From assembly GCF_030687895.1 (NCBI RefSeq), contig NZ_CP117452.1, forward strand, positions 1,815,501 through 1,879,500: a DNA stretch of 64,000 nucleotides, given 5' to 3'. The notes beneath the pieces were generated by a model. It did not search any database and was not told where the DNA came from. It saw only the letters and a program-made list of their open reading frames with translations. This DNA comes from Pseudomonas sp. FP198 (GTDB lineage Bacteria; Pseudomonadota; Gammaproteobacteria; Pseudomonadales; Pseudomonadaceae). The translations under genes were made by a program, and so were the position numbers. Below, piece after piece: positions 46,801 through 55,420 of the stretch (position 1 is the stretch's first letter; each line of letters begins with the position of its first letter).

Positions 46801-47189
46801 GGCAACAGGCGCTCCCGGTCGTTGGCGAGTTCTTCGAGGGTGGCGTGGAAAGGCGAGGATTCATCGAAAATCGCTGCCTTGAGCCGAAGCCCACAAAACA
46901 ACGCCGCCAGCAGATAAAACAGGCAGAGGCCGATGATTCCCGCCAGGCGATAGGTATCCCACACCAGGATCAGCACCAGTGCAGACAGCCCGACCAGCAG
47001 CAACAAACCGAAAACCAGCGCAAGCCCGGCAAACAGCAACAGGCTGACGGTGCGGGCCTTCTGCTCCTGCAATTCGATGCCGAACAATTCGACATGACTG
47101 TGCAGCAAGCCGAGGAATGCCGCGCCCAGGCGCCGCGCGGTAGGCTTCGTGCCCGATTCGGGCGAGCCGGATTCGTCGATGCCCATCAT
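46797..47189 (-). CDS. Phage-holin-like membrane protein (YqjE family)
   Basis: This 130-residue protein has two membrane helices (about 48-72 and 79-103) of the Phage_holin_3_6/YqjE family. The preceding helix HSHVELFGIELQEQKAR is typical. Despite the family name these are housekeeping inner-membrane proteins, not phage holins. The start shares its A with the stop of the DUF883 gene (TAATG), and its stop overlaps the next start. The three genes are translationally coupled. Confidence 0.85.
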   Translation of the reverse strand: MMGIDESGSPESGTKPTARRLGAAFLGLLHSHVELFGIELQEQKARTVSLLLFAGLALVFGLLLLVGLSALVLILVWDTYRLAGIIGLCLFYLLAALFCGLRLKAAIFDESSPFHATLEELANDRERLLP

Positions 47190-47503
47190 TAGCGCCGTGT
47201 CGCCAGCAGTCCGATCAAAAAGCCCACGCCCGCAGCGATGCCGACCGATTGCCAAGGATTGGCCTGCACATATTCTTCGGTGGCAATCACAGCAGCCTGA
47301 CCGCGCTCGCGTACCGAGTCTTCGGTCAGCTTGAGGGTTTCACGGGCGCGCAACAGGGTTTCGTGGATCTGGCTGCGCAATTCGTCAGCCTGATCACCCG
47401 CCAGGGTCGCCGTGTGGTCCAGCAACCGTTCGGTGTCCTTGACCAGCGTCTGGAAGTCTTCCTTCAAGGTTTCTTGAGCAGTCTTTGCCTGGGTTCTGGC
47501 CAT
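47189..47503 (-). CDS. DUF883 (ElaB/YqjD) membrane-anchored protein
   Basis: This 104-residue protein has a long amphipathic helical part (about 10-75) and one C-terminal membrane helix ending in the family signature NPWQSVGIAAGVGFLIGLLA, followed by arginines. E. coli YqjD and ElaB are tail-anchored proteins that bind stationary-phase ribosomes. It is the first of three overlapping genes. CGGAGA precedes the ATG. Confidence 0.9.
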   Translation of the reverse strand: MARTQAKTAQETLKEDFQTLVKDTERLLDHTATLAGDQADELRSQIHETLLRARETLKLTEDSVRERGQAAVIATEEYVQANPWQSVGIAAGVGFLIGLLATRR

Positions 47504-47573
47504 TGGTGCATCTCCGTAAGTGACGTCTGAAGCGTTCGAGTATGAGCCTTGCCGGAAGGTTCAGTGAAACTGC

Positions 47574-47589
47574 TGGTACAACTTTTGCT
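47574..47589 (+). promoter_or_regulatory. Sigma-54 promoter of the ammonium transporter gene
   Basis: TGGTAC, five bases and TTGCT match the -24/-12 consensus TGGCAC-N5-TTGCW with one difference. The invariant GG and GC are exactly ten bases apart. The predicted start near 47600 leaves a leader of about 230 bases. Nitrogen control by NtrC is expected for an amtB-type gene. Confidence 0.65.
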
Positions 47590-47724
47590 CTGGCATCCGC
47601 CATGTACTGGTGCGTCAGCATGCGCCTGTGCGCTGAAGCTGGGCAAAAGCCCGCAAAACCTTAACCCAAATAATCAAAACCCGCGAAGCACCACGCTGCG
47701 CAACGACGTGACAGCGGTTTTCGT

Positions 47725-47799
47725 GCACCAAAGCGGCTCGCAGGGGCGCGAGGCGTTTCAACTTGGTGCGTCGGGCGCTCGATTGAACCGCTTTGGTGC
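47725..47799 (+). promoter_or_regulatory. Inverted repeat with NtrC-like half sites in the amt leader
   Basis: GCACCAAAGCGG (47725-47736) and its exact complement CCGCTTTGGTGC (47788-47799) enclose 51 bases, with a further TTGGTGC at 47763. GCACCA and TGGTGC are the halves of the NtrC consensus. The repeat could also fold as a stem in the transcript. The position downstream of the promoter is unusual for NtrC. Confidence 0.4.
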
Positions 47800-47830
47800 C
47801 ATTTCAACTTTCTTCAGGTCTGCCAACACC

Positions 47831-49039
47831 ATGGAAAATCTGCAAAGCGCCGTGGACAGTCTGGTCCACAGCTCCAACACGCTGTTCATCCTGCTCGGTG
47901 CGGTCATGGTTCTGGCCATGCACGCCGGCTTCGCGTTCCTTGAAGTAGGCACCGTCCGGCAAAAGAATCAGGTCAATGCGTTGTCGAAGATCCTCAGCGA
48001 TTTCGCAGTGTCGACCTTGGCCTATTTCTTCATAGGCTACTGGATTTCCTACGGCGTGACATTTTTGCAGCCAGCGGCGGTGCTCAGCGCCGACCACGGC
48101 TACAGCCTGGTGAAGTTTTTCTTCCTGCTGACCTTTGCCGCCGCGATCCCGGCCATTATTTCCGGAGGAATCGCCGAGCGTGCCCGGTTCGTACCGCAGT
48201 TGTGCGCCACGGTGCTGATCGTAGCGTTCATCTACCCGTTTTTCGAAGGCCTGGTCTGGAATGGCAACTACGGCCTGCAAGCCTGGCTGCAAGCCCGTTT
48301 CGGCGCCAGTTTCCATGACTTCGCCGGCTCCGTGGTCGTGCATGCCATGGGCGGCTGGCTGGCATTGGCCGCGGTACTGTTGCTCGGGCCGCGCAATGGT
48401 CGCTACCGGGACGGGCGCCTGGTGGCGTTCGCGCCTTCGAGCATCCCGTTCCTGGCGTTGGGCTCGTGGATTCTTATTGTCGGCTGGTTCGGTTTTAACG
48501 TGATGAGTGCCCAGACGTTGCCTGGAGTCAGCGGGTTGGTGGCGGTCAACTCGTTGATGGCAATGGTCGGCGGGACCGTGGCGGCCTTGATCATCGGGCG
48601 CAACGACCCCGGCTTCCTGCATAACGGCCCGTTGGCCGGGTTGGTGGCGGTCTGTGCCGGTTCCGACTTGATGCATCCGGTGGGTGCGCTGGCGACCGGA
48701 GCCATCGCGGGCGGGCTGTTTGTCTGGTGTTTCACCGCGGCGCAGGGCAAGTGGAAAATCGATGACGTGCTCGGGGTCTGGCCCCTTCATGGCCTGTGCG
48801 GCGTCTGGGGTGGCATTGCCTGCGGCATTTTCGGCCAGCAAGCCTTGGGTGGCCTGGGCGGCGTCAGCCTGGTCAGCCAACTGGTCGGTACTGCGTTGGG
48901 CGTCGTCATTGCCCTGGTCGGCGGATTCGCGGTTTATGGCGCGATCAAGTTCGTGCTGGGCGTGCGGCTGACCCAGGAAGAGGAGTACTACGGCGCCGAT
49001 CTGTCGATCCACAAGATCGGTGCCGTCAGTCAGGACTGA
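47831..49039 (+). CDS. Ammonium transporter (Amt/MEP/Rh family)
   Basis: This 402-residue channel has about eleven membrane helices. Conserved blocks are AFLEVGTVRQKNQVN, the SGGIAERARF loop, DFAGSVVVHAMGGW (with the first pore histidine) and PLHGLCGVWGG (the second pore histidine). The start gives a conserved N-terminus (MENLQSAVDSLVHSSNTLF). No glnK is adjacent, unlike the usual glnK-amtB pair. The 327-base gap to the divergent DUF883 gene holds a sigma-54 promoter. It ends eight bases from the convergent antiporter gene. Confidence 0.92.
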   Translation: MENLQSAVDSLVHSSNTLFILLGAVMVLAMHAGFAFLEVGTVRQKNQVNALSKILSDFAVSTLAYFFIGYWISYGVTFLQPAAVLSADHGYSLVKFFFLLTFAAAIPAIISGGIAERARFVPQLCATVLIVAFIYPFFEGLVWNGNYGLQAWLQARFGASFHDFAGSVVVHAMGGWLALAAVLLLGPRNGRYRDGRLVAFAPSSIPFLALGSWILIVGWFGFNVMSAQTLPGVSGLVAVNSLMAMVGGTVAALIIGRNDPGFLHNGPLAGLVAVCAGSDLMHPVGALATGAIAGGLFVWCFTAAQGKWKIDDVLGVWPLHGLCGVWGGIACGIFGQQALGGLGGVSLVSQLVGTALGVVIALVGGFAVYGAIKFVLGVRLTQEEEYYGADLSIHKIGAVSQD

Positions 49040-49047
49040 GTGCTGCG

Positions 49048-50760
49048 CTACGGTTCCTTGTCCTGGTTGCCGGGATAGAACCCGTGCAGCAGGCCATAGC
49101 GTTCGTGACGAACCTGGTCCACATGCTGCCGGACCCGCTGCTCCGGCAGCCCGAGCATGACCAGCGCGTGAGAGGCGAGCATCAGGCTCGATTCAAGTAG
49201 TTCCGGGACCACTTCGGTCGCTCCGGCGGCCTGCAGTTCGGCCAGTTGGCTGTCGTCTCGAGTGCGCACCAGGATCGGTACCTGCGAATTGACGCGTCGG
49301 GCTGCCCTGAGCACGGTCAGCGCGATGTCCGTCTTGTCGACCGCAATGACCAGCAGCCGGGCGCGGCTCAGTCCGACGGCGGCCAGCAGGTCTGCCCGGC
49401 GTGAGTCCCCGTAATGTACGCAGCGCTCATCGACCGTGGCTTCCTGAATGATCACCGGGTCGTCGTCGAGGGCGACAAAGGCCAGGCCTTCGCGGCGCAG
49501 GAACCGCCCGATGGACTGGCCCACCCGACCATACCCGCAGATCACCACATGACCCGACAAGCCTGCATTGAGTTCGCTGATCTGGTCCAGTTGTGCTTCC
49601 TGGTTGGGTTTGCGGTGCAGGCGCGCGGCAATCCCCGGCGCTGCACGCAGCAAAAGCGGGGTCAGCAGCATCGAGCAGAATGTCGCGGCCAACAGCAGGC
49701 CGCCGATGTCGGCGGGCATCAGGCGGTTCTGCTGCATCAATGCCATCAGGGCAAAACAGAACTCGCCACCTTGAGCCAGGGCCAGGCCGCTGCGCCACGC
49801 GGTTTCACCGTCACTGCCGCGCCACTTGACCAGAGCGGCGACCACGCAGCCCTTGATGATCATCAAGCCGAGGGTCAAGCCGAGTATCTGCAGGCCATCG
49901 TCGATGAACAGTCGAAGGTCGATCAGCATGCCGATGCTGACGAAAAACAGCCCCAGCAGGATGTCGCGGAACGGACGTATATCGGCCTCGATCTGGTGCC
50001 GGTAATGGCTTTCTCCCAGCAGCATGCCGGCCAGGAATGCCCCCAGGGCCGGTGACAGGCCGAGCAGGTGCGTCAGCCATGCGGTGAGCAGTACGATCAC
50101 CAGCGCCAGCAGCACGAAAAGTTCGGCGGACCGGGACGCGGCTACTTCATGGAACAGTCGGGGCAGCAGCCAGCGGCTGGCGAGCAGCAGGCCGCCGAAC
50201 AGCAACAGAGTCTTGCCCAGGGTCAGGGGCAGCGCCCAGTACCAGGCGTACTCGCTGCTGCCGGCAAAGACCGGCACCAGGGTCAACAGCAATACAGCAA
50301 TGACATCCTGGAACAGCAGCACACCGATAGCGTTCTGGCCGTGACTGCTGAAAATTTCTCCCAGGCTGGTCAGCTCCTTGCTGACGATGGCCGTGGACGA
50401 CAGCGCCAGCCCGGCGCCCAGGAGCAGTGCCGCCAGCGCCGGGGCACCGCAGGCCACCAGCACGCCACCCAGCAGCACCCCAGAACATACCACCTGCAAA
50501 CTGCCGAGGCCGAACACCACCCGGCGCAGTTCGAGCATCTTCGACAACGAGAATTCCAGCCCCAGCGAGAACAGCAGGAAGACCACGCCGAGCTCGGCCA
50601 GATCCGGCAATTCCTCGCTGTCGTTTACCCAGTCCAGGGCAGTGGGGCCGACCGCCAGCCCGACGCAGAGGTAGCCGAGCACCGGTGGCAGGCGCAATCG
50701 CCTGAACAGGGCGATGACTACCAGGGACGAGGCTAGGATGATCAGCAGGTTGGCGAACAA
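49048..50760 (-). CDS. Monovalent cation:proton antiporter-2 (KefB/KefC-type)
   Basis: This 570-residue protein has twelve to thirteen membrane helices (CPA2 exchanger domain, about 1-380). A cytoplasmic TrkA-N/RCK domain follows, with the nucleotide loop VVICGYGRVGQSIGRFL (about 405-421). KefC-type proteins release potassium under control of glutathione adducts; others are general potassium/proton antiporters. The ancillary KefF/KefG gene is absent, so the control mode is open. It stands alone. Confidence 0.9.
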   Translation of the reverse strand: MFANLLIILASSLVVIALFRRLRLPPVLGYLCVGLAVGPTALDWVNDSEELPDLAELGVVFLLFSLGLEFSLSKMLELRRVVFGLGSLQVVCSGVLLGGVLVACGAPALAALLLGAGLALSSTAIVSKELTSLGEIFSSHGQNAIGVLLFQDVIAVLLLTLVPVFAGSSEYAWYWALPLTLGKTLLLFGGLLLASRWLLPRLFHEVAASRSAELFVLLALVIVLLTAWLTHLLGLSPALGAFLAGMLLGESHYRHQIEADIRPFRDILLGLFFVSIGMLIDLRLFIDDGLQILGLTLGLMIIKGCVVAALVKWRGSDGETAWRSGLALAQGGEFCFALMALMQQNRLMPADIGGLLLAATFCSMLLTPLLLRAAPGIAARLHRKPNQEAQLDQISELNAGLSGHVVICGYGRVGQSIGRFLRREGLAFVALDDDPVIIQEATVDERCVHYGDSRRADLLAAVGLSRARLLVIAVDKTDIALTVLRAARRVNSQVPILVRTRDDSQLAELQAAGATEVVPELLESSLMLASHALVMLGLPEQRVRQHVDQVRHERYGLLHGFYPGNQDKEP

Positions 50761-50950
50761 GAGGAACTCCGTTTCAAGACGCTGACATCCAGCTTAGGAG
50801 AGAAAATACGTCGAGCATTGCCGAAAAGACATTTGAGCTCAATGATTTGCGTCAGCGTTTTACCTGAAACATGATGAGCCACGGCAGGCCGCTCGACGGC
50901 CACGTGGAGCGAGCCTAGAATGATCGTCTATTTTTTCGGGTCTACCTGCC

Positions 50951-51190
50951 ATGTCGCCTGAATGCCAGTTGTTCGGCACCCTGGGGTGCCACCTGTGTGA
51001 AGTTGCCGAGGGCGTGCTGATGCCTTTCGTCGAGCATGGCCTCTTGGTAGAACTGGTGGATATCACCGAAAGCGAGGCCTTGTTCGAAGCCTATGGTTTA
51101 CGCATCCCCGTGCTCCGTCGGATCGATACAGGGGCAGAGCTGGATTGGCCCTTCGATGACTCCGATCGGGTTGCCGCGTTTCTGCGTTGA
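50951..51190 (+). CDS. Glutaredoxin-like thioredoxin-fold protein
   Basis: This 79-residue protein has the redox pair CHLC (residues 13-16) and a short thioredoxin fold with the cis-proline region YGLRIPVLRR. It lacks the full glutathione-binding set and belongs to the DUF836-type glutaredoxin-like family. The substrate is unknown. It is followed after 91 bases by the LexA-boxed gene, which has its own promoter. Confidence 0.85.
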   Translation: MSPECQLFGTLGCHLCEVAEGVLMPFVEHGLLVELVDITESEALFEAYGLRIPVLRRIDTGAELDWPFDDSDRVAAFLR

Positions 51191-51222
51191 TACCTTCCAT
51201 CGCCTGGGTCCATTCACCGCCA

Positions 51223-51263
51223 TTGGCGAAATGACATTCTTCGGTTACTGTATGCCCATACAG
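51223..51263 (+). promoter_or_regulatory. Sigma-70 promoter with overlapping LexA (SOS) box
   Basis: TTGGCG (51223-51228), 17 bases and TACTGT (51246-51251) form the promoter. CTGTATGCCCATACAG (51248-51263) is a perfect CTGT-N8-ACAG LexA box with seven-base symmetrical arms and overlaps the -10. LexA binding would block transcription of the gene at 51282. Confidence 0.8.
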
Positions 51264-51281
51264 CTATCCGGAGTGCGTCCC

Positions 51282-51602
51282 TTGGTCAATGTCGAACAAT
51301 TGAAAAACAGCGTGAACAGGATGTCCGCGGACGTTGTGCGCGAGGCGGTCCTGGAGTTGCGCCTGGATGGTCTGGTAACCGAAGGCAAGACACCCTTCAA
51401 CAAGCTGCATTTCAACACCTGTTTTGCCGAGATCGAAGCGTTGTTCCAGCGTGCCGGTTACCACAAGCAATTGGACGTGGTGGGTTACCAGGGGTTGTTG
51501 TATGCATTGTACGACCCGGGACGTTGGGAGGCAGTCGAGGTGCTGCGCTGGTTGAAGGAGTTCACCGAGGCAGCGGAAAAATCGACATCAATTAGCGCAT
51601 GA
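51282..51602 (+). CDS. Small SOS-controlled protein of unknown function
   Basis: This protein of about 106 residues reads (M)VNVEQLKNSVNRMSADVV at the start, then EAVLELRLDGLVTEGKTPF and a C-terminal helix EVLRWLKEFTEAAEKS. It is helical and soluble with one cysteine and no recognised domain. The start is uncertain. TTG at 51282 has GGAG nine bases upstream and lies after the predicted transcription start; GTG at 51273 is an alternative. Starts further left would place the LexA box inside the gene. It overlaps or closely precedes the pseudouridine synthase gene, which may share its SOS control. Confidence 0.7.
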   Translation: MVNVEQLKNSVNRMSADVVREAVLELRLDGLVTEGKTPFNKLHFNTCFAEIEALFQRAGYHKQLDVVGYQGLLYALYDPGRWEAVEVLRWLKEFTEAAEKSTSISA

Positions 51603-51673
51603 GCCAATCAGCACTGTGCCGGCTTGTGCGAGTGGCGGATAATACCGGCCCCGTAAACGCTCAAGAGCCTTCA

Positions 51674-52564
51674 ATGTCCGGTTCATCATTTTCCGCCGCG
51701 CACCATCAGGCCAGCACACTGTACTTGCCGCCTGGCTCCTGGCAGACGGTGCTGGAATGTCTTTGCGAGCATTTCAGCACGATCAGCCGCGAGCAGTGGC
51801 TGGATCGGATTGCCCGGGGGCGAGTGTTGGACGGGGAGGGGCGGGCGATCGGTGTTGACCTGCCTTATCGCGAAGGCATGCGGATCCACTATTTTCGCGA
51901 AGTGCCCGATGAAAAACCGATCCCGGTGGTGGAGTCGATTCTCTACGTCGACGAGCATCTGGTGGTGGCGGACAAACCGCATTTCCTGCCTGTCACGCCG
52001 GCGGGAGAATACGTGGAGGAGACGTTGCTGCGCCGTTTGATCCGGCGCCTGGATAACCCCCATCTGGTGCCCTTGCACCGTATTGATCGGCACACGGCCG
52101 GGCTGGTCTTGTTCTCAGCCAATCCGCAGACGCGTTCGGTTTATCAATCGTTGTTTCCGACGCGGCGAATCGAAAAAAGTTATGAAGCCATTGCCCCCGC
52201 ACTGCCCGGAGTGGCTTTTCCGTGTGTGCACAGAAGCCGGATGATCGACGGCGAGCCTTTTTTCCGGATGCAGGAGGGGCCAGGCGAGCCCAATACCGAG
52301 ACGGCCATGGAAGTGCTTGAGATGAACGGCGACCTGTGGCGGTACGGCCTGTATCCGGTTACCGGGAAAAAGCACCAGCTGCGGGTGCATATGAGTGCCT
52401 TGGGGGCTGGCATCTGCAACGATCCGTTTTATCCCGATGTGATTAGGGATCCCCAGGATGACTATGCCAACCCGCTCAAGCTGTTGGCCAAGAGATTGGG
52501 TTTCATCGATCCGATCACGGGTCAGCAGCGGGTCTTCGAGAGTGATATTGCCCTGCGCTGGTAG
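51674..52564 (+). CDS. RluA-family pseudouridine synthase
   Basis: This 296-residue RNA-modifying enzyme has the RluA catalytic block HRIDRHTAGLVLFS (aspartate in RIDR) and the C-terminal VTGKKHQLRVHMSALG. It resembles the branch that acts on rRNA or tRNA, but the target nucleotide is not readable from sequence. I chose the ATG at 51674 with AAGAG six bases upstream. An ATG at 51599 overlapping the previous stop (ATGA) is open too and would add 25 residues. Confidence 0.88.
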   Translation: MSGSSFSAAHHQASTLYLPPGSWQTVLECLCEHFSTISREQWLDRIARGRVLDGEGRAIGVDLPYREGMRIHYFREVPDEKPIPVVESILYVDEHLVVADKPHFLPVTPAGEYVEETLLRRLIRRLDNPHLVPLHRIDRHTAGLVLFSANPQTRSVYQSLFPTRRIEKSYEAIAPALPGVAFPCVHRSRMIDGEPFFRMQEGPGEPNTETAMEVLEMNGDLWRYGLYPVTGKKHQLRVHMSALGAGICNDPFYPDVIRDPQDDYANPLKLLAKRLGFIDPITGQQRVFESDIALRW

Positions 52565-52590
52565 CCATCCCACTTTCCGCCAGGCATTAA

Positions 52591-52618
52591 AAAGCCCGCA
52601 ATGCTTGCGGGCTTTTTT
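52591..52618. terminator. Bidirectional terminator
   Basis: AAAGCCCGCAA pairs with TTGCGGGCTTT across a three-base loop, with six T on the right and A on the left. It serves both the pseudouridine synthase gene and the convergent lipoprotein gene. Confidence 0.9.
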
Positions 52619-52641
52619 CTATCTGGCTGTAACGCTGAAGA

Positions 52642-52863
52642 TCACAGGTCTTTAACGGTACGAACCTGGTCCTTGTTCACGCGAGTCTGCTTGCCGTCCA
52701 GTTGCTCGAATTCGTAGAAGCCGCTGTCTTCGTCGTATTTTGGCGTGTCGACGGCCTGGATTTCGCGACCGTCATTCAGGGTAATCACTGTTGGCGATGC
52801 ACACCCGGCGAGAGTGGCGAGGCCCAGCGCGAGCATGAAAGTGGCGAGGGTCCGTTGAGTCAT
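52642..52863 (-). CDS. YgdI/YgdR-type small lipoprotein
   Basis: This 73-residue lipoprotein has a signal peptide with lipobox LAGCAS (Cys at about residue 21). The mature DUF903 beta domain reads TVITLNDGREIQAVDTPKYD then GFYEFEQLDGKQ. Family members are SH3-like outer- or inner-membrane lipoproteins of unknown function. The ATG at 52863 gives the expected length; GGAGAAAC precedes it. Confidence 0.9.
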   Translation of the reverse strand: MTQRTLATFMLALGLATLAGCASPTVITLNDGREIQAVDTPKYDEDSGFYEFEQLDGKQTRVNKDQVRTVKDL

Positions 52864-52938
52864 GGTGTTTCTCCGAAATGGATTCTTCAAGTTACTGACC
52901 GTAAGACGTATACATCGCATGTAAGTTCCTGGCTAGTG

Positions 52939-53541
52939 TCAATCTGACACGCCTGTATGCCGGGCCAGCAGTTCCGGCGTATTGAGATTGGCCAGCCGGG
53001 CATCGTTGGCCGGGCATTGCAAGGCGACGGCGTACAGCGTACGCATGATGCGGCCGGGACTGCGTTCGCCTTCGTCCCAGGCCCTTTCAAAGTCTGCCGC
53101 CAAGGCCCGTGGGATAACGCATAACAACGGCTCCCAATGTTCACCCTGACGCACCATCACTGGCCTGCCGGGATGACGGCACGCCGTTTCGCGCATGTTG
53201 TCGAGCAGGCTTGAGTCGATTTGCGGAACATCACAAGGCAGTACCAGCACATACGCATGCTGCGCCACCTTGAGGCCCGCCCGGATGCCTGCCAGCGGCC
53301 CGGGAAAACCCTCCTCATCGTCATGAACCAACTGGTCGGCATACAATGCGTAGCGCTCCGGGTTGCGGTTGCAAGAGATGATCAGATCGTCGCTCAGGGC
53401 CCGGGTCCGCCGATGAAGGTGGGCAATCAACGGTTCGCCTTGCCATTCCAGCAGGCCTTTGTCCTGGCCTCCCATGCGTTGTCCGCGGCCACCCGCCAGG
53501 AGCAGGATCGAGCAGGCTGGCAAGGGATCGTTCGAGGTCAT
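52939..53541 (-). CDS. mobA: Molybdenum cofactor guanylyltransferase MobA
   Basis: MobA attaches GMP to molybdopterin, making the guanine dinucleotide cofactor for DMSO-reductase-family enzymes. The 200-residue protein shows the nucleotidyltransferase opening [18 protein letters not shown] (about 12-29), the GPLAGI loop, and VLPCDVPQI with the metal aspartate. It is divergent from moaB, 78 bases apart, so the two cofactor units likely share a regulatory gap. Confidence 0.93.
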   Translation of the reverse strand: MTSNDPLPACSILLLAGGRGQRMGGQDKGLLEWQGEPLIAHLHRRTRALSDDLIISCNRNPERYALYADQLVHDDEEGFPGPLAGIRAGLKVAQHAYVLVLPCDVPQIDSSLLDNMRETACRHPGRPVMVRQGEHWEPLLCVIPRALAADFERAWDEGERSPGRIMRTLYAVALQCPANDARLANLNTPELLARHTGVSD

Positions 53542-53619
53542 GATGTGTCTCCGCACAGGCGAAAAAATGGGGCGCTGTGATATAACACCGGGCTGTTTCC
53601 CCTACAACTGGACGAGCCT

Positions 53620-54159
53620 ATGAAAGCCAAGGCTGATGTACCTTTCGTACCGCTCAATATCGCGGTGCTGACTGTCAGTGATACCCGTACTCTGGAAACC
53701 GACACGTCGGGACAGGTTTTTGTCGACCGCCTCACGGAGGCTGGGCATAACCTTGCGGCCCGGGTACTGCTTAAAGATGATCTGTACAAGATCCGCGCAC
53801 AAGTCGCCACCTGGATCGCCGAGGACGTGATGCAAGTGGTGTTGATCACCGGTGGCACCGGTTTCACCGGTCGCGACAGCACGCCCGAGGCCGTGACGTG
53901 CCTGTTGGACAAGCAGGTCGATGGTTTTGGTGAATTGTTCCGGCAGATATCCGTGGCGGACATTGGCACTTCTACCGTTCAGTCCCGGGCGCTGGCCGGC
54001 CTGGCCAACGGTACGTTGGTCTGTTGCTTGCCGGGTTCGACCAATGCGGTGCGCACCGGATGGGACGGGATCCTGGCCGAACAACTGGATGCGCGCCATC
54101 GGCCGTGTAATTTCGTCGCCCATCTGAAACAGGCTGCCCCTTGTGAATCCCGTGGGTAA
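53620..54159 (+). CDS. moaB: Molybdenum cofactor biosynthesis protein MoaB
   Basis: This 179-residue MogA/MoaB-fold protein is associated with adenylylation of molybdopterin before metal insertion. Signature blocks are VLTVSDTRTLETDTSG, ITGGTGFTGRDSTPEA and CCLPGSTNAVRTGW. Its 3' end overlaps the start of moeA by 17 bases, so both are in one coupled unit. GGAC-type purines precede the ATG weakly. Confidence 0.93.
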   Translation: MKAKADVPFVPLNIAVLTVSDTRTLETDTSGQVFVDRLTEAGHNLAARVLLKDDLYKIRAQVATWIAEDVMQVVLITGGTGFTGRDSTPEAVTCLLDKQVDGFGELFRQISVADIGTSTVQSRALAGLANGTLVCCLPGSTNAVRTGWDGILAEQLDARHRPCNFVAHLKQAAPCESRG

Positions 54160-55369
54160 ACCGGGCAAGGCCGGCGCCCTGATGGCCGTCGAGGTCGCGC
54201 TGGAGCGGTTGCTCGAGATGGCGGCAGCCACGCCCATCACTCAGCATGAGCGCGTGCCGCTGGCTGAGGCGCAGGGGCGAGTATTGGCCGAGGACCTGGT
54301 CTCGACACTTGACCTGCCGCCCTGGCCCAACAGTGCGATGGACGGCTACGCCTTGCGCCTGAATGACTGGAGCGGCGAGGCGTTGGTCGTCAGTCAGCGG
54401 GTTTTCGCCGGGCAGGCTCCAGACGCTCTCGCCGCGGGTACCTGCGCGCGTATCTTCACGGGGGCGCCGGTCCCGCCGGGTGCCGATTGCGTCGAGATGC
54501 AGGAGAATGCGATTGTCGAAGATGACCAGCGGGTAAGGTTCACCCAGCCCATGGTCAGCGGACAGAACATTCGACCTCAAGGGCAGGAAACAACCATCGG
54601 GGAGCGAGTCCTCGACGCCGGCACCCGCCTGGGTCCGATCGAGTTGGGCCTCGCGGCATCCCTGGGGTGCGCATCGCTGCCAGTGGTGCGCAAAGTACGC
54701 GTTGCGGTGCTGTCGACCGGCGACGAACTGGTGGAGCCGGGTCAGAACCTGGGTCCAGGCCAGATCTATAACAGCAATCGTGTCCTGCTCTGCAGCTGGT
54801 TGCAGCGCCTGGGTTGCGATGTTGTCGACGCAGGTATCCTGCCCGATGATTTGCCCGCTACGCGTCGCTGTCTGGCCGGGCTATCGGATGTCGACCTGAT
54901 CCTTTCCACCGGCGGCGTATCGGTGGGGGAGGCGGATTTTCTCGGCGTTGCATTGCGCGAAGAAGGCGAATTGACGCTCTGGAAGCTCGCTATCAAGCCT
55001 GGAAAGCCGCTGACGTTCGGGCACTTCCGTGGTCTGCCGGTAATAGGCCTGCCGGGAAATCCCGCTTCTACACTGGTGACCTTTGCACTGTTGGCTCGGC
55101 CTTACCTGTTGCGGCGCCAGGGCGTTCAGTCAGTGGCGCCCCTCAAGTTCAAGATACCTGCAGGCTTCACCTGGCCGAAGGCGGGCTCTCGCCGAGAGTA
55201 CTTGCGAGGTCGCATTGAAAACGGTCAGGCGATCATCTACCGCAACCAGAGCTCAGGTGTCCTGCGCAGCGCCGCCTGGGCCGAGGGACTGGTAGAAGTC
55301 CTCGAAGGGCGAACACTGGCCCAGGGTGATGAAGTGAGCTTCATTCCCTTGAGCGAAGTGCTGGATTAA
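54143..55369 (+). CDS. moeA: Molybdopterin molybdotransferase MoeA
   Basis: MoeA inserts molybdate into adenylylated molybdopterin. The 408-residue protein has the domain order of MoeA: N-terminal PPWPNSAMDGYALR, the MoCF fold with LSTGDELVEPGQ, STGGVSVGEADF and GLPGNPASTLVTF, and the C-terminal beta domain. The GTG at 54143 overlaps moaB; an ATG at 54182 would remove 13 residues and is not excluded. Confidence 0.93.
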   Translation: MNPVGKPGKAGALMAVEVALERLLEMAAATPITQHERVPLAEAQGRVLAEDLVSTLDLPPWPNSAMDGYALRLNDWSGEALVVSQRVFAGQAPDALAAGTCARIFTGAPVPPGADCVEMQENAIVEDDQRVRFTQPMVSGQNIRPQGQETTIGERVLDAGTRLGPIELGLAASLGCASLPVVRKVRVAVLSTGDELVEPGQNLGPGQIYNSNRVLLCSWLQRLGCDVVDAGILPDDLPATRRCLAGLSDVDLILSTGGVSVGEADFLGVALREEGELTLWKLAIKPGKPLTFGHFRGLPVIGLPGNPASTLVTFALLARPYLLRRQGVQSVAPLKFKIPAGFTWPKAGSRREYLRGRIENGQAIIYRNQSSGVLRSAAWAEGLVEVLEGRTLAQGDEVSFIPLSEVLD

Positions 55370-55420
55370 TCCTGGCAACGTTGTCCGCGCCGAGCGAGTA
55401 ACCGTGCCTTATGCCGGCCT

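Noticed and set aside
46797..47189. Prophage remnant because of the holin-like protein
   Set aside because: The YqjE branch of the holin superfamily is a chromosomal housekeeping family, and its neighbours match the yqjD-E-K order.
53571..53600. Possible molybdate riboswitch in front of moaB
   Set aside because: The 78-base gap to mobA is too short, and I could not find the paired stems expected of a Moco RNA motif.
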